DNA from: an uncultured Oscillospiraceae bacterium
GTDB taxonomy: Bacteria > Bacillota > Clostridia > Oscillospirales > Oscillospiraceae
Reading direction: 5' to 3'
NCBI GenBank assembly: GCA_947629915.1
Contig: CANRFN010000024.1
Location: 1 to 57,451, forward strand
Length of the DNA: 57,451 nt
Part shown: positions 26,278-34,269 of the stretch, one piece after another
Layout of the letters: each line of letters starts with the position of its first letter
How positions within the stretch are numbered: position 1 is the first letter of the stretch
Made by a program: the position numbers and the translations under genes
Notes under the pieces: model-generated
What the model was told of the DNA's origin: nothing
Databases searched by the model: none
What the model saw: the letters and a program-made list of their open reading frames with translations, nothing else

Positions 26278-28392
26278 CTATTTCCCGGCCGCCTCCCGGT
26301 CCAGAATCAGCTGCAGCAGGGCCTGGATGTCCACCGGCTTCATGAGGAAGGCGTCCATGCCGCTGTTCATGGCCCGCTCCCGCTCCTCGGAGGCCGCGTT
26401 GGCGGTGCAGGCGATGATAAAGGCGGTGCCGGCGTCCTCTCTGGGCAGGGCGCGGATGGCGGACGCCGCGGCGCAGCCGTCCATCCGGGGCATCAGGATG
26501 TCCATGAGGATCACCTGATACGTGCCGGGCTCTGAGGCGGCAAAGAGGTCCACCGCGGCCTGGCCGTCCTCCGCCAGGGCCACCGGGAAGCCCTCCGCCT
26601 CCAGAAGGTCCATCAGGATCTCCGCGTTCAGCTCGTTGTCCTCCGCCACCAGCACGCCGGGGCGGTTGGCCTGTTCCTCCCGTGCGGGGAGCGTGCGCTC
26701 TTCCGGCTGGTGCTCTGCCGGCTCCGCCAGGAAGGTGAAGGTGAAGATGCTGCCCTGGCCCAGGGCGCTGGTGAAGGTGATGTCCCCGCCCATGAGCAGG
26801 GCCAGCTTCCGGCTGATGGGCAGCCCCAGGCCGGTGCCCTGGTTGCCCTTGGACACGGTGTCCCGCTCCTGGGAGAAGGAGGAGAAGACCTGCTTCTGGA
26901 AGGCCTCGCTCATGCCCCGACCGGTGTCCTTCACCGTCACGATGGTCTGCACTTTGCCCCCGGACGCCTCTCGCTGGGAGACGGTGAGGAGGATGCGTCC
27001 GCCGTCCGGGGTGAACTTCATGGCGTTGTCCAGCAGCTGCAGGATCACCTGCTGCACCCGGTCTGCGTCCGCCTGCAGCCAGGGGTGCGGCAGGGTCCAC
27101 TGGGTTTCGAAGGCGTGGTGCCGCCGTTCCATGCCATCCCGGGAGAGGGAGCAGGCGGTGGTGAGCAGCAGTTCCAAGTCCGTGGGGGCCAGCACCAGCT
27201 CCGTGTCCTCGTCCTGGAGACTGGACATGTCCAGCACATCGTTCACCAGCCGCTGGAGGTATCGGGCGGTGTGGTCCGATTGTCTCAAATAGCCCTGCAG
27301 CCTCTCCGGGTTCTGCAGGTTCTGGCCCATCAGGTAGTTCAGACCGATGAGGCCGTTCAGCGGGGTGCGGATCTCGTGGCTCATGGCGTTTAAGAACTGC
27401 CCCTTGGCCCGGCTGTCTGCCTGCTCCGCCAGGCTGCGCACCCGCAGGCGCAGGATCTGGATCACCAGGATCACGATGATCACCAGCGAGGCCGCCAGCA
27501 CGAAGATGGCCAGGCGATAGTGGTACAGGGTGTCCGCGAGGTTGTATACATACTTGTTCTCTGCGATGGCCCGGATGGTGCAGCTGCCCACCTCGTCCTC
27601 GGTAAGGGAGGCGATGCCCCGGTTGAGCAGCTGGATCAGCATCTCGCCCTCCTCTTGGGTGGCGCCCTCCGCCCCGTTATAGGAGACCACGGCGGAGAAG
27701 CAGAGCTCGTCCGCCATGCCCAGCACCGGGATCACCTGCAGGTGGTTGTACATCGGCCGGGAGATCCAGTACTCCACCACGTACTGGTTCTGCATCATCA
27801 GGTCCACCTCGCCCCGGTTCACGGCATCGAAGCAGTCCGTGATGGAGTCGAAATCCACCAGGGTGAAGTTGGGGTAGCTCTCGTTCAGCACCTTGCGGAG
27901 GGTCTGGGAGCCGGTGGAGATGGCCACCGTGTGGTTGGCGCTGTAGCTGAACTCCAGGTCCTCCCGGGCCACCACCACCTTCCGGCTGGACAGGTATGGC
28001 TCACTGGTGAGGATGCCGTTGGCGTTCAAGTTCTCCTGGTTGTACTCCACGCTGGTGACGAGGTCCAGCCGCTGCTCGGTGAGGTACTGATAGGTGATCT
28101 GCCCCGCCGGCAGGGGGATGTACTCAAATTCCATGCCGCACCGCCGGGCGATGAGGTCCAGAATGTACCGGGTGATGCCCGCCAGATCCCCGCTGTCGTC
28201 CGAGAAGGACACCGGGATCCGGTCCTGGACAAAGCCCACCCGGAAGGGGCCGTGTTGTTCCAGAAAGGCCTGCTCCTCCGGGGTGCGCTCCACTTCAATG
28301 CCCCGGGCGGCCAGCGCCGGCGCCACGGCGCTGAGGAGCAGCAGGGTTGTGAGCGCGAGACAGAGCACGCGATTCAGGCAGGTTCGAACCAT
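26278..28392 (-). CDS. Hybrid sensor kinase with fused SBP_bac_3 input domain (BvgS/EvgS-like layout)
   Basis: About 704 aa. A signal-type N-terminus ends near APALAARG. An extracellular amino-acid-type binding domain (SBP_bac_3; GPFRVGFVQDRIPVSF, DLAGITRYILDLIARRCG, RGEVDLMMQNQYVVEYW) runs to about residue 285. One membrane helix (about 290-312) follows, then HisKA with His339 in SHEIRTPLNGL, HATPase_c (LLDNAMKFT, DTGRGMS, GTGLGLPI) and one receiver with phospho-Asp in ILMDILMPRMDG and Lys in MKPVD. I prefer ATG 28392 because AAAGGG lies 9 nt before it; ATG 28401 would be too close to that site. It is first in an operon with the kinase and solute-binding protein below. Fused SBP_bac_3 domains sense small metabolites in known kinases such as BvgS. 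Confidence 0.92.
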   Translation of the reverse strand: MVRTCLNRVLCLALTTLLLLSAVAPALAARGIEVERTPEEQAFLEQHGPFRVGFVQDRIPVSFSDDSGDLAGITRYILDLIARRCGMEFEYIPLPAGQITYQYLTEQRLDLVTSVEYNQENLNANGILTSEPYLSSRKVVVAREDLEFSYSANHTVAISTGSQTLRKVLNESYPNFTLVDFDSITDCFDAVNRGEVDLMMQNQYVVEYWISRPMYNHLQVIPVLGMADELCFSAVVSYNGAEGATQEEGEMLIQLLNRGIASLTEDEVGSCTIRAIAENKYVYNLADTLYHYRLAIFVLAASLVIIVILVIQILRLRVRSLAEQADSRAKGQFLNAMSHEIRTPLNGLIGLNYLMGQNLQNPERLQGYLRQSDHTARYLQRLVNDVLDMSSLQDEDTELVLAPTDLELLLTTACSLSRDGMERRHHAFETQWTLPHPWLQADADRVQQVILQLLDNAMKFTPDGGRILLTVSQREASGGKVQTIVTVKDTGRGMSEAFQKQVFSSFSQERDTVSKGNQGTGLGLPISRKLALLMGGDITFTSALGQGSIFTFTFLAEPAEHQPEERTLPAREEQANRPGVLVAEDNELNAEILMDLLEAEGFPVALAEDGQAAVDLFAASEPGTYQVILMDILMPRMDGCAAASAIRALPREDAGTAFIIACTANAASEERERAMNSGMDAFLMKPVDIQALLQLILDREAAGK

Positions 28393-28469
28393 ACCGATCA
28401 TCCCTTTGAGCCGGTAAATTTGGAATAATATCCCCGGAAACCGTATACGGTCCCCATCATCCAGACTGC

Positions 28470-28499
28470 ATTATAAATCAGGCCCGGGGAAGGTGTAAA
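28470..28499 (-). promoter_or_regulatory. Promoter of the kinase/solute-binding-protein operon
   Basis: Minus-strand TTTACA (28494-28499), 18-bp spacer, TATAAT (28470-28475); about 75 nt upstream of the start at 28392. Confidence 0.65.
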
Positions 28500-28717
28500 G
28501 TGCGGTTTCTCACGGGAAATGCGCCGTTCTCACGGAAAAGAGCGGGAAAACGGGGATGGACATTTCCAGCTTCCATGGGGCAGGGAATGGCTGGAAGTGG
28601 TTTGGAAAAGTGCCGGGCGCAGCGGTGAGGACCGGGAGAGACCATGGATGCGCAGAGAAAGATGGAAAAATGGAGAAAACGGCAGGCTTATCTGCGCTTT
28701 GAACAGCTGAAACGGTC

Positions 28718-28746
28718 TGGACAATCCCTCTGGCGTGTGGTAGAAT
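28718..28746 (+). promoter_or_regulatory. Promoter of the HPt gene
   Basis: TGGACA (28718-28723), 17-bp spacer, TAGAAT (28741-28746), with GTGTGG just before the -10. It leaves a leader of about 130 nt that contains the hairpin at 28771-28804. Confidence 0.55.
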
Positions 28747-28770
28747 CTGAATGAAAATGGGTTGGTGTGC

Positions 28771-28804
28771 GCCGCGTGTTAGACCCCGCCCCGGGGCACG
28801 CGGC
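28771..28804 (+). promoter_or_regulatory. Leader hairpin between promoter and HPt start
   Basis: GCCGCGTG (28771-28778) pairs with CACGCGGC (28797-28804), and an inner CCCC/GGGG helix lies inside. It is GC-rich and within the predicted 5' leader, so it could act as an attenuator or stability element. There is no T tract. Confidence 0.4.
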
Positions 28805-28880
28805 CGCCCGCCGCGCTTGTAGTACGATTTTCAGATTCTGCAATCTTAAATTTCACGATTTCTATAAGGAGGAGCGAACC

Positions 28881-29237
28881 ATGACACTTCAGGAATGCTA
28901 TGCAGGGATGGGCGCAGATTACCAGGAGGCCGTGGGCCGGCTGCGCAGTGAGCGGCTGATTCAGAAATTCGCCCTGAAATTCCTGGACGACGGCAGCTAC
29001 AAGCTGCTGGTGGACAGCGTGGAGAGCGGCAACTGGCCGGAGGCCTTTCGGGCCGCCCACACCATCAAGGGCGTGTGCCAGAACCTGAGCTTTACACCTC
29101 TGGCGGAGTCCTCCTCCGCCCTCACCGAGGCCCTGCGCAACGGCAAGAGCCCCGAGGCAGATGCCCTCTACCTGCAGGTGCAGAAGGACTATGCCATGAT
29201 CGTGGAGCACCTGAAGGCGTTCCAGGCCACACTCTGA
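28881..29237 (+). CDS. Stand-alone HPt phosphotransfer protein
   Basis: A 118-aa all-helical protein with the HPt signature AAHTIKGVCQNLSF; phospho-accepting His60 is followed by the usual TIKG and hydrophobic positions. HPt proteins shuttle phosphate between receiver domains of hybrid kinases and final response regulators. AAGGAGG (28867-28873) sits 7 nt before ATG 28881. It is the only HPt in the window and lies between three hybrid kinases, none of which has its own HPt domain, so it is the obvious common relay partner (inference). Confidence 0.9.
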   Translation: MTLQECYAGMGADYQEAVGRLRSERLIQKFALKFLDDGSYKLLVDSVESGNWPEAFRAAHTIKGVCQNLSFTPLAESSSALTEALRNGKSPEADALYLQVQKDYAMIVEHLKAFQATL

Positions 29238-29250
29238 TCAAACCGCACCT

Positions 29251-29267
29251 GCCGGCTTCGAGCCGGC
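29251..29267 (+). other. Small hairpin between HPt and kinase genes
   Basis: A 7-bp stem GCCGGCT/AGCCGGC with a TCG loop, not followed by T residues. It may tune the HPt-to-kinase ratio by partial termination or RNA stability. Confidence 0.3.
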
Positions 29268-29363
29268 GGGAAGTACGCATCCGCCTGGGATGTTGGGAAA
29301 GGGGGAGACGGCGCTTCCGCCCTTCGCTTGCCTTGCGAGGGGGATTTCTGCGCCAGCACGGAC

Positions 29364-32300
29364 ATGCCGAAAGCACAGAACAAGCAGAAGAACGAACCGA
29401 AGAGCAAGAGAAGCGGACCGCCCCACCTGAAAAAGGGGATCGTCCTGGACCTGGTGGCGGCAGTGCTGCTGGTGTGCATTGTGGTCTCCTCCTTTGTGCG
29501 CTTCAACCGGACCAACACAGCGCTGGTGCTGGAGAACAACAGCGGCATCATCCAGGGGGTGAGCCAGGAGACCGCCCGGCGCCTGGAGGACACCTTGGGC
29601 CTCTACAAACGGAACCTGGACCTGCTGGCCCGCCTGGTGGGACTGGAGGACCTGCACCTGGAGGACAACCCCCAGATCCTGCTGCAGCTGGAGTCCTCCT
29701 ACGCCTTTGACTACATCGAGTTCATCGATGCCAACGGGATGGACCACACCTCCACCGGGGACACGGCAGACCTCTCAGACCGGGCCCACTTCCAGGCGGC
29801 CATGGCAGGCAACTCCGGCATCACAGTGATCCGCAACTCCCGCATCACCCACGAGACCCTTCTGGTCTTCTACGCCCCGGTGACCCGCAACGGCGTCATC
29901 GATGGCGTGCTCTGCGGCATGATGCGGGGGGCCACCGTGCAGGCGATGCTCTCCACAGACACCTTTGACCTGGGCGGCAGCGCCTACCTCATGGAGCGCA
30001 ACGGCGACATCATCGTCTCCAGCGAGGATGCCAACCCGGAGGGCAACCTGCTGGACGAGCTGCGGGACGAGAACCGGATGGAGTCCGCCGAGCTCCAGAC
30101 CCTGGAGGACACCCTGGAAGAGGACAACAACGTGGACGAGGGCAGCTTCTACTACCCCGGCACCCACGGCATGGGCAGCGCCTTTGTGACGGTGGTGGCC
30201 GATGGCCAGTGGGCCCTGATGGAGACCTTCCCCTCCACCACCACCGCCACTATGGCGGAGCGGGCCAGCGCCCCGGGGGTGCGGCTGCTCACCGACCTCG
30301 CCATCGCGTTTCTCCTCTATGTGCTGTACATCATCATCAAGGGCCAGGTGGGCCGCCGCCAGCTGGTGACGGAGAAGGAGAAGATGTCCGACATCGTCTC
30401 CGCCGCCTCCGGGCTCTTCAGCCGCTTTGCCCATGTGGACTTTGAGAAGGACGCCTACGAGTACCTGGCAGACCAGACCGGCGGCGCCCCGGCGTCCGGG
30501 AAGTACTCGGACCTCATCCGCTACCTGGACAGCTGCTACGTGAACGAACAGGGGGAGGAGCCCATCTCCGTGAAGATCGCCCCGGCCTATGTGCAGGAGC
30601 ACCTCACCCCGGACGTGCCCTATCTCCAGTTTGAGTACCAGATCAACATGAACGGCATCCGCTGGGAGAACGTCTCGGTGATCTGCCTGCGCCGCAGCGA
30701 TGCCGGACAGCCGGTGGAGCTGCTCTACGCCATTCAGGACGTCTCCGCCCTGAAGGCCCAGGAGCTCCGGATCCGCCAGGCCCTGCAGAGCGCCACCGAT
30801 GCCGCGGAGGCCGCCAACCGGGCCAAGTCCGACTTCCTGGCCCGCATGTCCCACGACATCCGCACCCCCATGAACGCCATCATGGGTATGACCGCCGTGG
30901 CCGCCATGTACAAGGACGACAAGGAGCGGCTGGAGGACTGCCTGAACAAGATCACCATCTCCAGCCGGCACCTCCTGGCCCTGATCAACGATGTGCTGGA
31001 CATGTCCAAGATCGAGAGCGGCAAGGTCTCCCTGAACGAGGAGCCCTTCACCATGCCGGAGTTTGTGGACAGCGTGGACACCATCATCCGGGCCCAGGTC
31101 CAGAGCAAACAGCAGACTTTGAGATTGCAGATCACCGATGTGGTCCACGAGGCGGTGATCGGAGACAGCCTGCGGCTGCGCCAGGTGTTTGTGAACATCC
31201 TGGGCAACGCCGTGAAGTTTACCCCCGTGGGCGGCACCATTGGCCTCTCCATCCAGGAGGTGCCCTCCGCCATCCACGGCATGGCCCAGTACGTATTCCG
31301 CTTTGAGGACAACGGCATCGGCATGGACCAGGAATTCCTCAAGACCATCTTCGAGCCCTTCAGCCGCTCTGAGCGGCCGGAGAGTGCCAAGATCGAGGGT
31401 ACCGGCCTCGGCATGTCCATCACCCGGAACATCATCCGCATGATGGAGGGAGACATCCAGGTGGAGAGTGAGCTGGGCAAGGGCACCGTGTTCACCGTCC
31501 AGCTGCCGCTGAAGCTCCAAGCTGAGGACGCCGAGGACATCAACGACCTGGCGGGCCTGCGGATCCTGGTGGCCGATGACGACCAGGACGCCGCCATCGC
31601 CACCGCCGAAATGCTGAAGGCCATTGGCACCCAGGTGGAGTGGGTGCTCAGCGGGGATGAGGCCGTGCGCCGCATCCAGGCGGTCCGGGGTACCCCGGAG
31701 GACTTCTCCGTGGTGATTCTGGATTGGCAGATGCCGGAGAAGGACGGCCTGGAGACCGCCCGGGCCATCCGGAACCAGGTGGGGAGCTCCGTGCCCATCG
31801 TCATCCTCTCCGCCTTCGACTGGTCTGACATCGAGCAGGAGGCCCGGGAGGCGGGGGTCCAGGCCTTCGTGGAGAAACCGCTGTTCCGCTCCCGGCTGAT
31901 CTACGCCCTCCGGTCTGTCCTGGCCCAGGGCAGCATGGAGGGGGAGACCCCGGTGTCCGAGCTGGAGGAGGAGAACTTCACCGGCAAGCGGGTGCTGCTG
32001 GTGGAGGACAACAAGCTCAACCGGGAGATCGCCGTGGAGCTGCTGTCCAGCATCGACATCCAGGTGGAGGAGGCGGAGGACGGTGCCCAGGCGGTGAAAA
32101 TGGTGGAGCAGGCGGAGCCCGGCCACTACGATCTCATCTTCATGGACGTGCAGATGCCCGTGATGAACGGCTACGAGGCCACCCGGGCCATCCGAAAGCT
32201 GGACCGGCCGGACGCCGCCACCTTACCTATCATCGCCATGACCGCCAACGCCTTTGCAGACGACATCCGGGAGGCCAAGGAGGCCGGCATGGACGGACAC

Positions 32301-32372
32301 ATCTCCAAGCCGGTGGAGATCCCCAAACTGGTGGAGACCCTGGAGAAGTGGCTGCGGGAGAAGCGGACCTGA
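29364..32372 (+). CDS. Hybrid sensor histidine kinase, dCache-PAS-HisKA-HATPase-REC-REC
   Basis: About 1,002 aa. A membrane helix (about 27-48) is followed by an extracellular dCache-like sensor (about 50-310; LVFYAPVTRNGVIDGVLCGMM is typical) and a second helix (about 312-330). Then come a PAS-like region, HisKA with His496 in SHDIRTPMNAI, HATPase_c (NILGNAVKFT, DNGIGM, EGTGLGMSI), and two receivers with phospho-Asp in VILDWQMP and IFMDVQMP. The start is uncertain: ATG 29364 has no clear ribosome binding site at normal distance, while in-frame TTG 29328 is an alternative. The gene follows the HPt gene by 126 bp on the same strand. Its domain order matches the kinase at 23210-26161, but the sensors are diverged. 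Confidence 0.9.
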   Translation: MPKAQNKQKNEPKSKRSGPPHLKKGIVLDLVAAVLLVCIVVSSFVRFNRTNTALVLENNSGIIQGVSQETARRLEDTLGLYKRNLDLLARLVGLEDLHLEDNPQILLQLESSYAFDYIEFIDANGMDHTSTGDTADLSDRAHFQAAMAGNSGITVIRNSRITHETLLVFYAPVTRNGVIDGVLCGMMRGATVQAMLSTDTFDLGGSAYLMERNGDIIVSSEDANPEGNLLDELRDENRMESAELQTLEDTLEEDNNVDEGSFYYPGTHGMGSAFVTVVADGQWALMETFPSTTTATMAERASAPGVRLLTDLAIAFLLYVLYIIIKGQVGRRQLVTEKEKMSDIVSAASGLFSRFAHVDFEKDAYEYLADQTGGAPASGKYSDLIRYLDSCYVNEQGEEPISVKIAPAYVQEHLTPDVPYLQFEYQINMNGIRWENVSVICLRRSDAGQPVELLYAIQDVSALKAQELRIRQALQSATDAAEAANRAKSDFLARMSHDIRTPMNAIMGMTAVAAMYKDDKERLEDCLNKITISSRHLLALINDVLDMSKIESGKVSLNEEPFTMPEFVDSVDTIIRAQVQSKQQTLRLQITDVVHEAVIGDSLRLRQVFVNILGNAVKFTPVGGTIGLSIQEVPSAIHGMAQYVFRFEDNGIGMDQEFLKTIFEPFSRSERPESAKIEGTGLGMSITRNIIRMMEGDIQVESELGKGTVFTVQLPLKLQAEDAEDINDLAGLRILVADDDQDAAIATAEMLKAIGTQVEWVLSGDEAVRRIQAVRGTPEDFSVVILDWQMPEKDGLETARAIRNQVGSSVPIVILSAFDWSDIEQEAREAGVQAFVEKPLFRSRLIYALRSVLAQGSMEGETPVSELEEENFTGKRVLLVEDNKLNREIAVELLSSIDIQVEEAEDGAQAVKMVEQAEPGHYDLIFMDVQMPVMNGYEATRAIRKLDRPDAATLPIIAMTANAFADDIREAKEAGMDGHISKPVEIPKLVETLEKWLREKRT

Positions 32373-32477
32373 GCGGTGGGGCCATATATTGATTGAAATT
32401 TGTACCCCCTATTTATACCCAGTATTTTGCACCCCGTGATCGAGGTGCGGCTCCGGAGAGAGAACCTGAGACTTCCC

Positions 32478-32509
32478 AAGCGGATGGCCGGCAACGGCCA
32501 TCCGCTTTT
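32478..32509 (+). terminator. Rho-independent terminator of the HPt-kinase unit
   Basis: A perfect 13-bp stem (32478-32490 with 32495-32507) with a GCAA tetraloop and TTTT tail. Confidence 0.85.
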
Positions 32510-32596
32510 GACTGCCTGGAATCCGTTGGGCGATGCAAAACTCCCTAGATTGTTGGAAATTTGTTACTCTTTTGAGAAGATTTCCGGGGTGCAATG

Positions 32597-32605
32597 TGGT
32601 ATACT
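32597..32605 (+). promoter_or_regulatory. Extended -10 element upstream of the first propeller-like lipoprotein
   Basis: TGGTATACT has a TG one base before TATACT (32600-32605). No good -35 element is seen. The core matches the TGTGGTA motif seen at other starts in this window. Confidence 0.4.
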
Positions 32606-32641
32606 GCCGTATACCTAATCGAGACAGAGGGGGAACCTGCT

Positions 32642-33760
32642 TTGAAACATCGTAAGATCCTGGCCGCCCTTGCGGCCCTGTTGCTGCTGGCGGGCTGCGG
32701 CACCGCCGGGAATGCCAATCCCACCGCCATGCCGGTCCAGGCGGAACCTGTGGAGACGGCTGCACCTGAGACCCCGGTGCCCACCCCGGAGACAACGCCT
32801 GCTCCGGAGACCGATGTCCCAGAGGCGCCTGCCGTGGTTCCGGAGGAGCTCTGGACCTATTCAGACCACTACAGTGAAGAGGGGCCCCTGCAGGCCTGGG
32901 ACGGGTACGGCGCCCTGCTGCCATACTTTGGCGCCATGGCCCGGATGGGCGAGGACAACCTGGACCCGTACACCCCGGCATATGGCCTCTGCACCTCCCG
33001 AGGCCAGCTGGTGACAGGCCCCCTCTATGTGGATCTGCGCTATGAGGCGGGTTTTCTGGTGCTGCTCCGCTTTGATGGCCAAACGACCTATACCACGCTG
33101 GCGGCCCAGGACGGCAGCTGGGTGGGGGAGGAGACGGCCAATTCGTTTGTGTGCGCCTATGACGGCGTTGCGGTGCTGAAGGACAGCGAAGGCGGTCTCT
33201 ATTTCTGGAACAGCCGGGGCGAGCCGTTTCTCAGCGTCCCGGCGGAGCAGGTGGCGGATTATCTCCAGGACCTGCAGGAGAAGGATTGGTGGACCTTCAG
33301 CCCCCGCCTCATGGGCCTGCAGGACCACATCCTCTACGCCGTGCGCTACGTGGCAGGGGACCCATCTGCCACCACCTGGTTCTACCTGGACCTGAACAGC
33401 GGGGCAGTGCTGGAGACCCCGCCGGAGGGGTACCCGGAGACCGTGGAGCGGGCGGAGCAGGTGATCGAGACCATGCCCAATGGTCTGGACGGCTACGCGT
33501 GTTTTGACCCCTTCACCGGCACCAAGTACTACCGGTGCTATCTGGAGCAGGGGGTCCAGGTCTTTGATGCGGATCGCAATCCCCTCACCGGGGAAGATGC
33601 GTTCATACCCAATATCTTGGATTGCCCGGTGATGGACGGTTTGCTCATGGCGCCCTCTCCCTATTCCAGCGGCGGCCGCTACGCCCCTCTCTTTGACTGG
33701 GTGGATGTCTCCACCGGGGAACTGGTGTTCCGGTACAAGCCGGCGTGGGTGAATCCGTAG
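32642..33760 (+). CDS. WG-repeat-like lipoprotein (paralogue 1)
   Basis: A 372-aa secreted lipoprotein starting at TTG 32642, with GAGGGGG 7 nt upstream. Residues MKHRKILAALAALLLLAGC form the signal peptide with lipobox LAGC. A Pro/Thr/Glu-rich linker (about 25-75) follows, then repeated units of the form YGLCTSRGQLVTGPLYVDL and LYFWNSRGEPFLSVP that look like WG/KWG beta-propeller blades. It ends FDWVDVSTGELVFRY. The function is unknown; the fold suggests ligand or protein binding at the cell surface. It is a clear paralogue of 34270-35463. Its place directly after the sensor-kinase block suggests, without proof, a role as an accessory sensor or an output. Confidence 0.75.
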   Translation: MKHRKILAALAALLLLAGCGTAGNANPTAMPVQAEPVETAAPETPVPTPETTPAPETDVPEAPAVVPEELWTYSDHYSEEGPLQAWDGYGALLPYFGAMARMGEDNLDPYTPAYGLCTSRGQLVTGPLYVDLRYEAGFLVLLRFDGQTTYTTLAAQDGSWVGEETANSFVCAYDGVAVLKDSEGGLYFWNSRGEPFLSVPAEQVADYLQDLQEKDWWTFSPRLMGLQDHILYAVRYVAGDPSATTWFYLDLNSGAVLETPPEGYPETVERAEQVIETMPNGLDGYACFDPFTGTKYYRCYLEQGVQVFDADRNPLTGEDAFIPNILDCPVMDGLLMAPSPYSSGGRYAPLFDWVDVSTGELVFRYKPAWVNP

Positions 33761-33782
33761 GGCGGGGAGAGACAAAGAGCCG

Positions 33783-33990
33783 GATGAGGTCTGGACTTGT
33801 TCTCTATGCCGCTCGCCCTGTGAATGGGACGCATGGTTCTATCTGGATCTGGAGACCGGTGAAGTGCTGGACACCTCACAACAATAGAAGGAGAGGGCGC
33901 GAACCTCCCTCGGATCATGCCCGATGGCATGGAAGGGTTTGAGGAGGTCCCAGCCCATGGATGGACGGCTTCCTGGCATCGGGAAAGAGC
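33783..33990 (+). pseudogene. Fragment of a third copy of the propeller-like lipoprotein
   Basis: Translations in shifting frames give VLYAARPVNG, then WDAWFYLDLETGEVLDT, then a stop, then MPDGMEGFEEVP. These align in order with ILYAVRYVAG, WFYLDLNSGAVLET and TMPNGLDGYACF of the intact upstream gene. At least two frameshifts or stops separate the pieces, and both ends are missing. This is a decayed internal piece of a paralogue lying between the two intact copies. Confidence 0.65.
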
Positions 33991-34056
33991 ACTCCGGTGT
34001 GCACCAGAGTGCAAATAGCCGCTAGAGCAGATTCCTGCCCGAACGGCATCTATGTT

Positions 34057-34082
34057 GCGCGGGCGGCTTTTGCCGCCCGCGC
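34057..34082. terminator. GC-rich hairpin between the lipoprotein genes
   Basis: A perfect 11-bp stem (34057-34067 with 34072-34082) with a TTTT loop. It lacks a strong T tail but is placed where transcription of the upstream unit could end. Confidence 0.5.
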
Positions 34083-34269
34083 TTCGATGACAGACCTTTT
34101 CAAACTGTTACAATTGACTCCAAATCTTTTCCATTTTGTATCCGGATTGAGAAGACTGTATCGCCCGTCTGCGGTACAATAGGCCCGTCCTCACAAGACG
34201 GGAGGGCGATGGCCCGGTGATTTCCGGGGCCCGACTCCCGTTGGAAGACGATGAAGGAGGGGACCCTGT

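Noticed and set aside
29775..32126. 783-codon minus-strand open frame antisense to the third kinase
   Set aside because: Shadow of the well-supported plus-strand kinase; rich in His, Asp and Leu with no domain.
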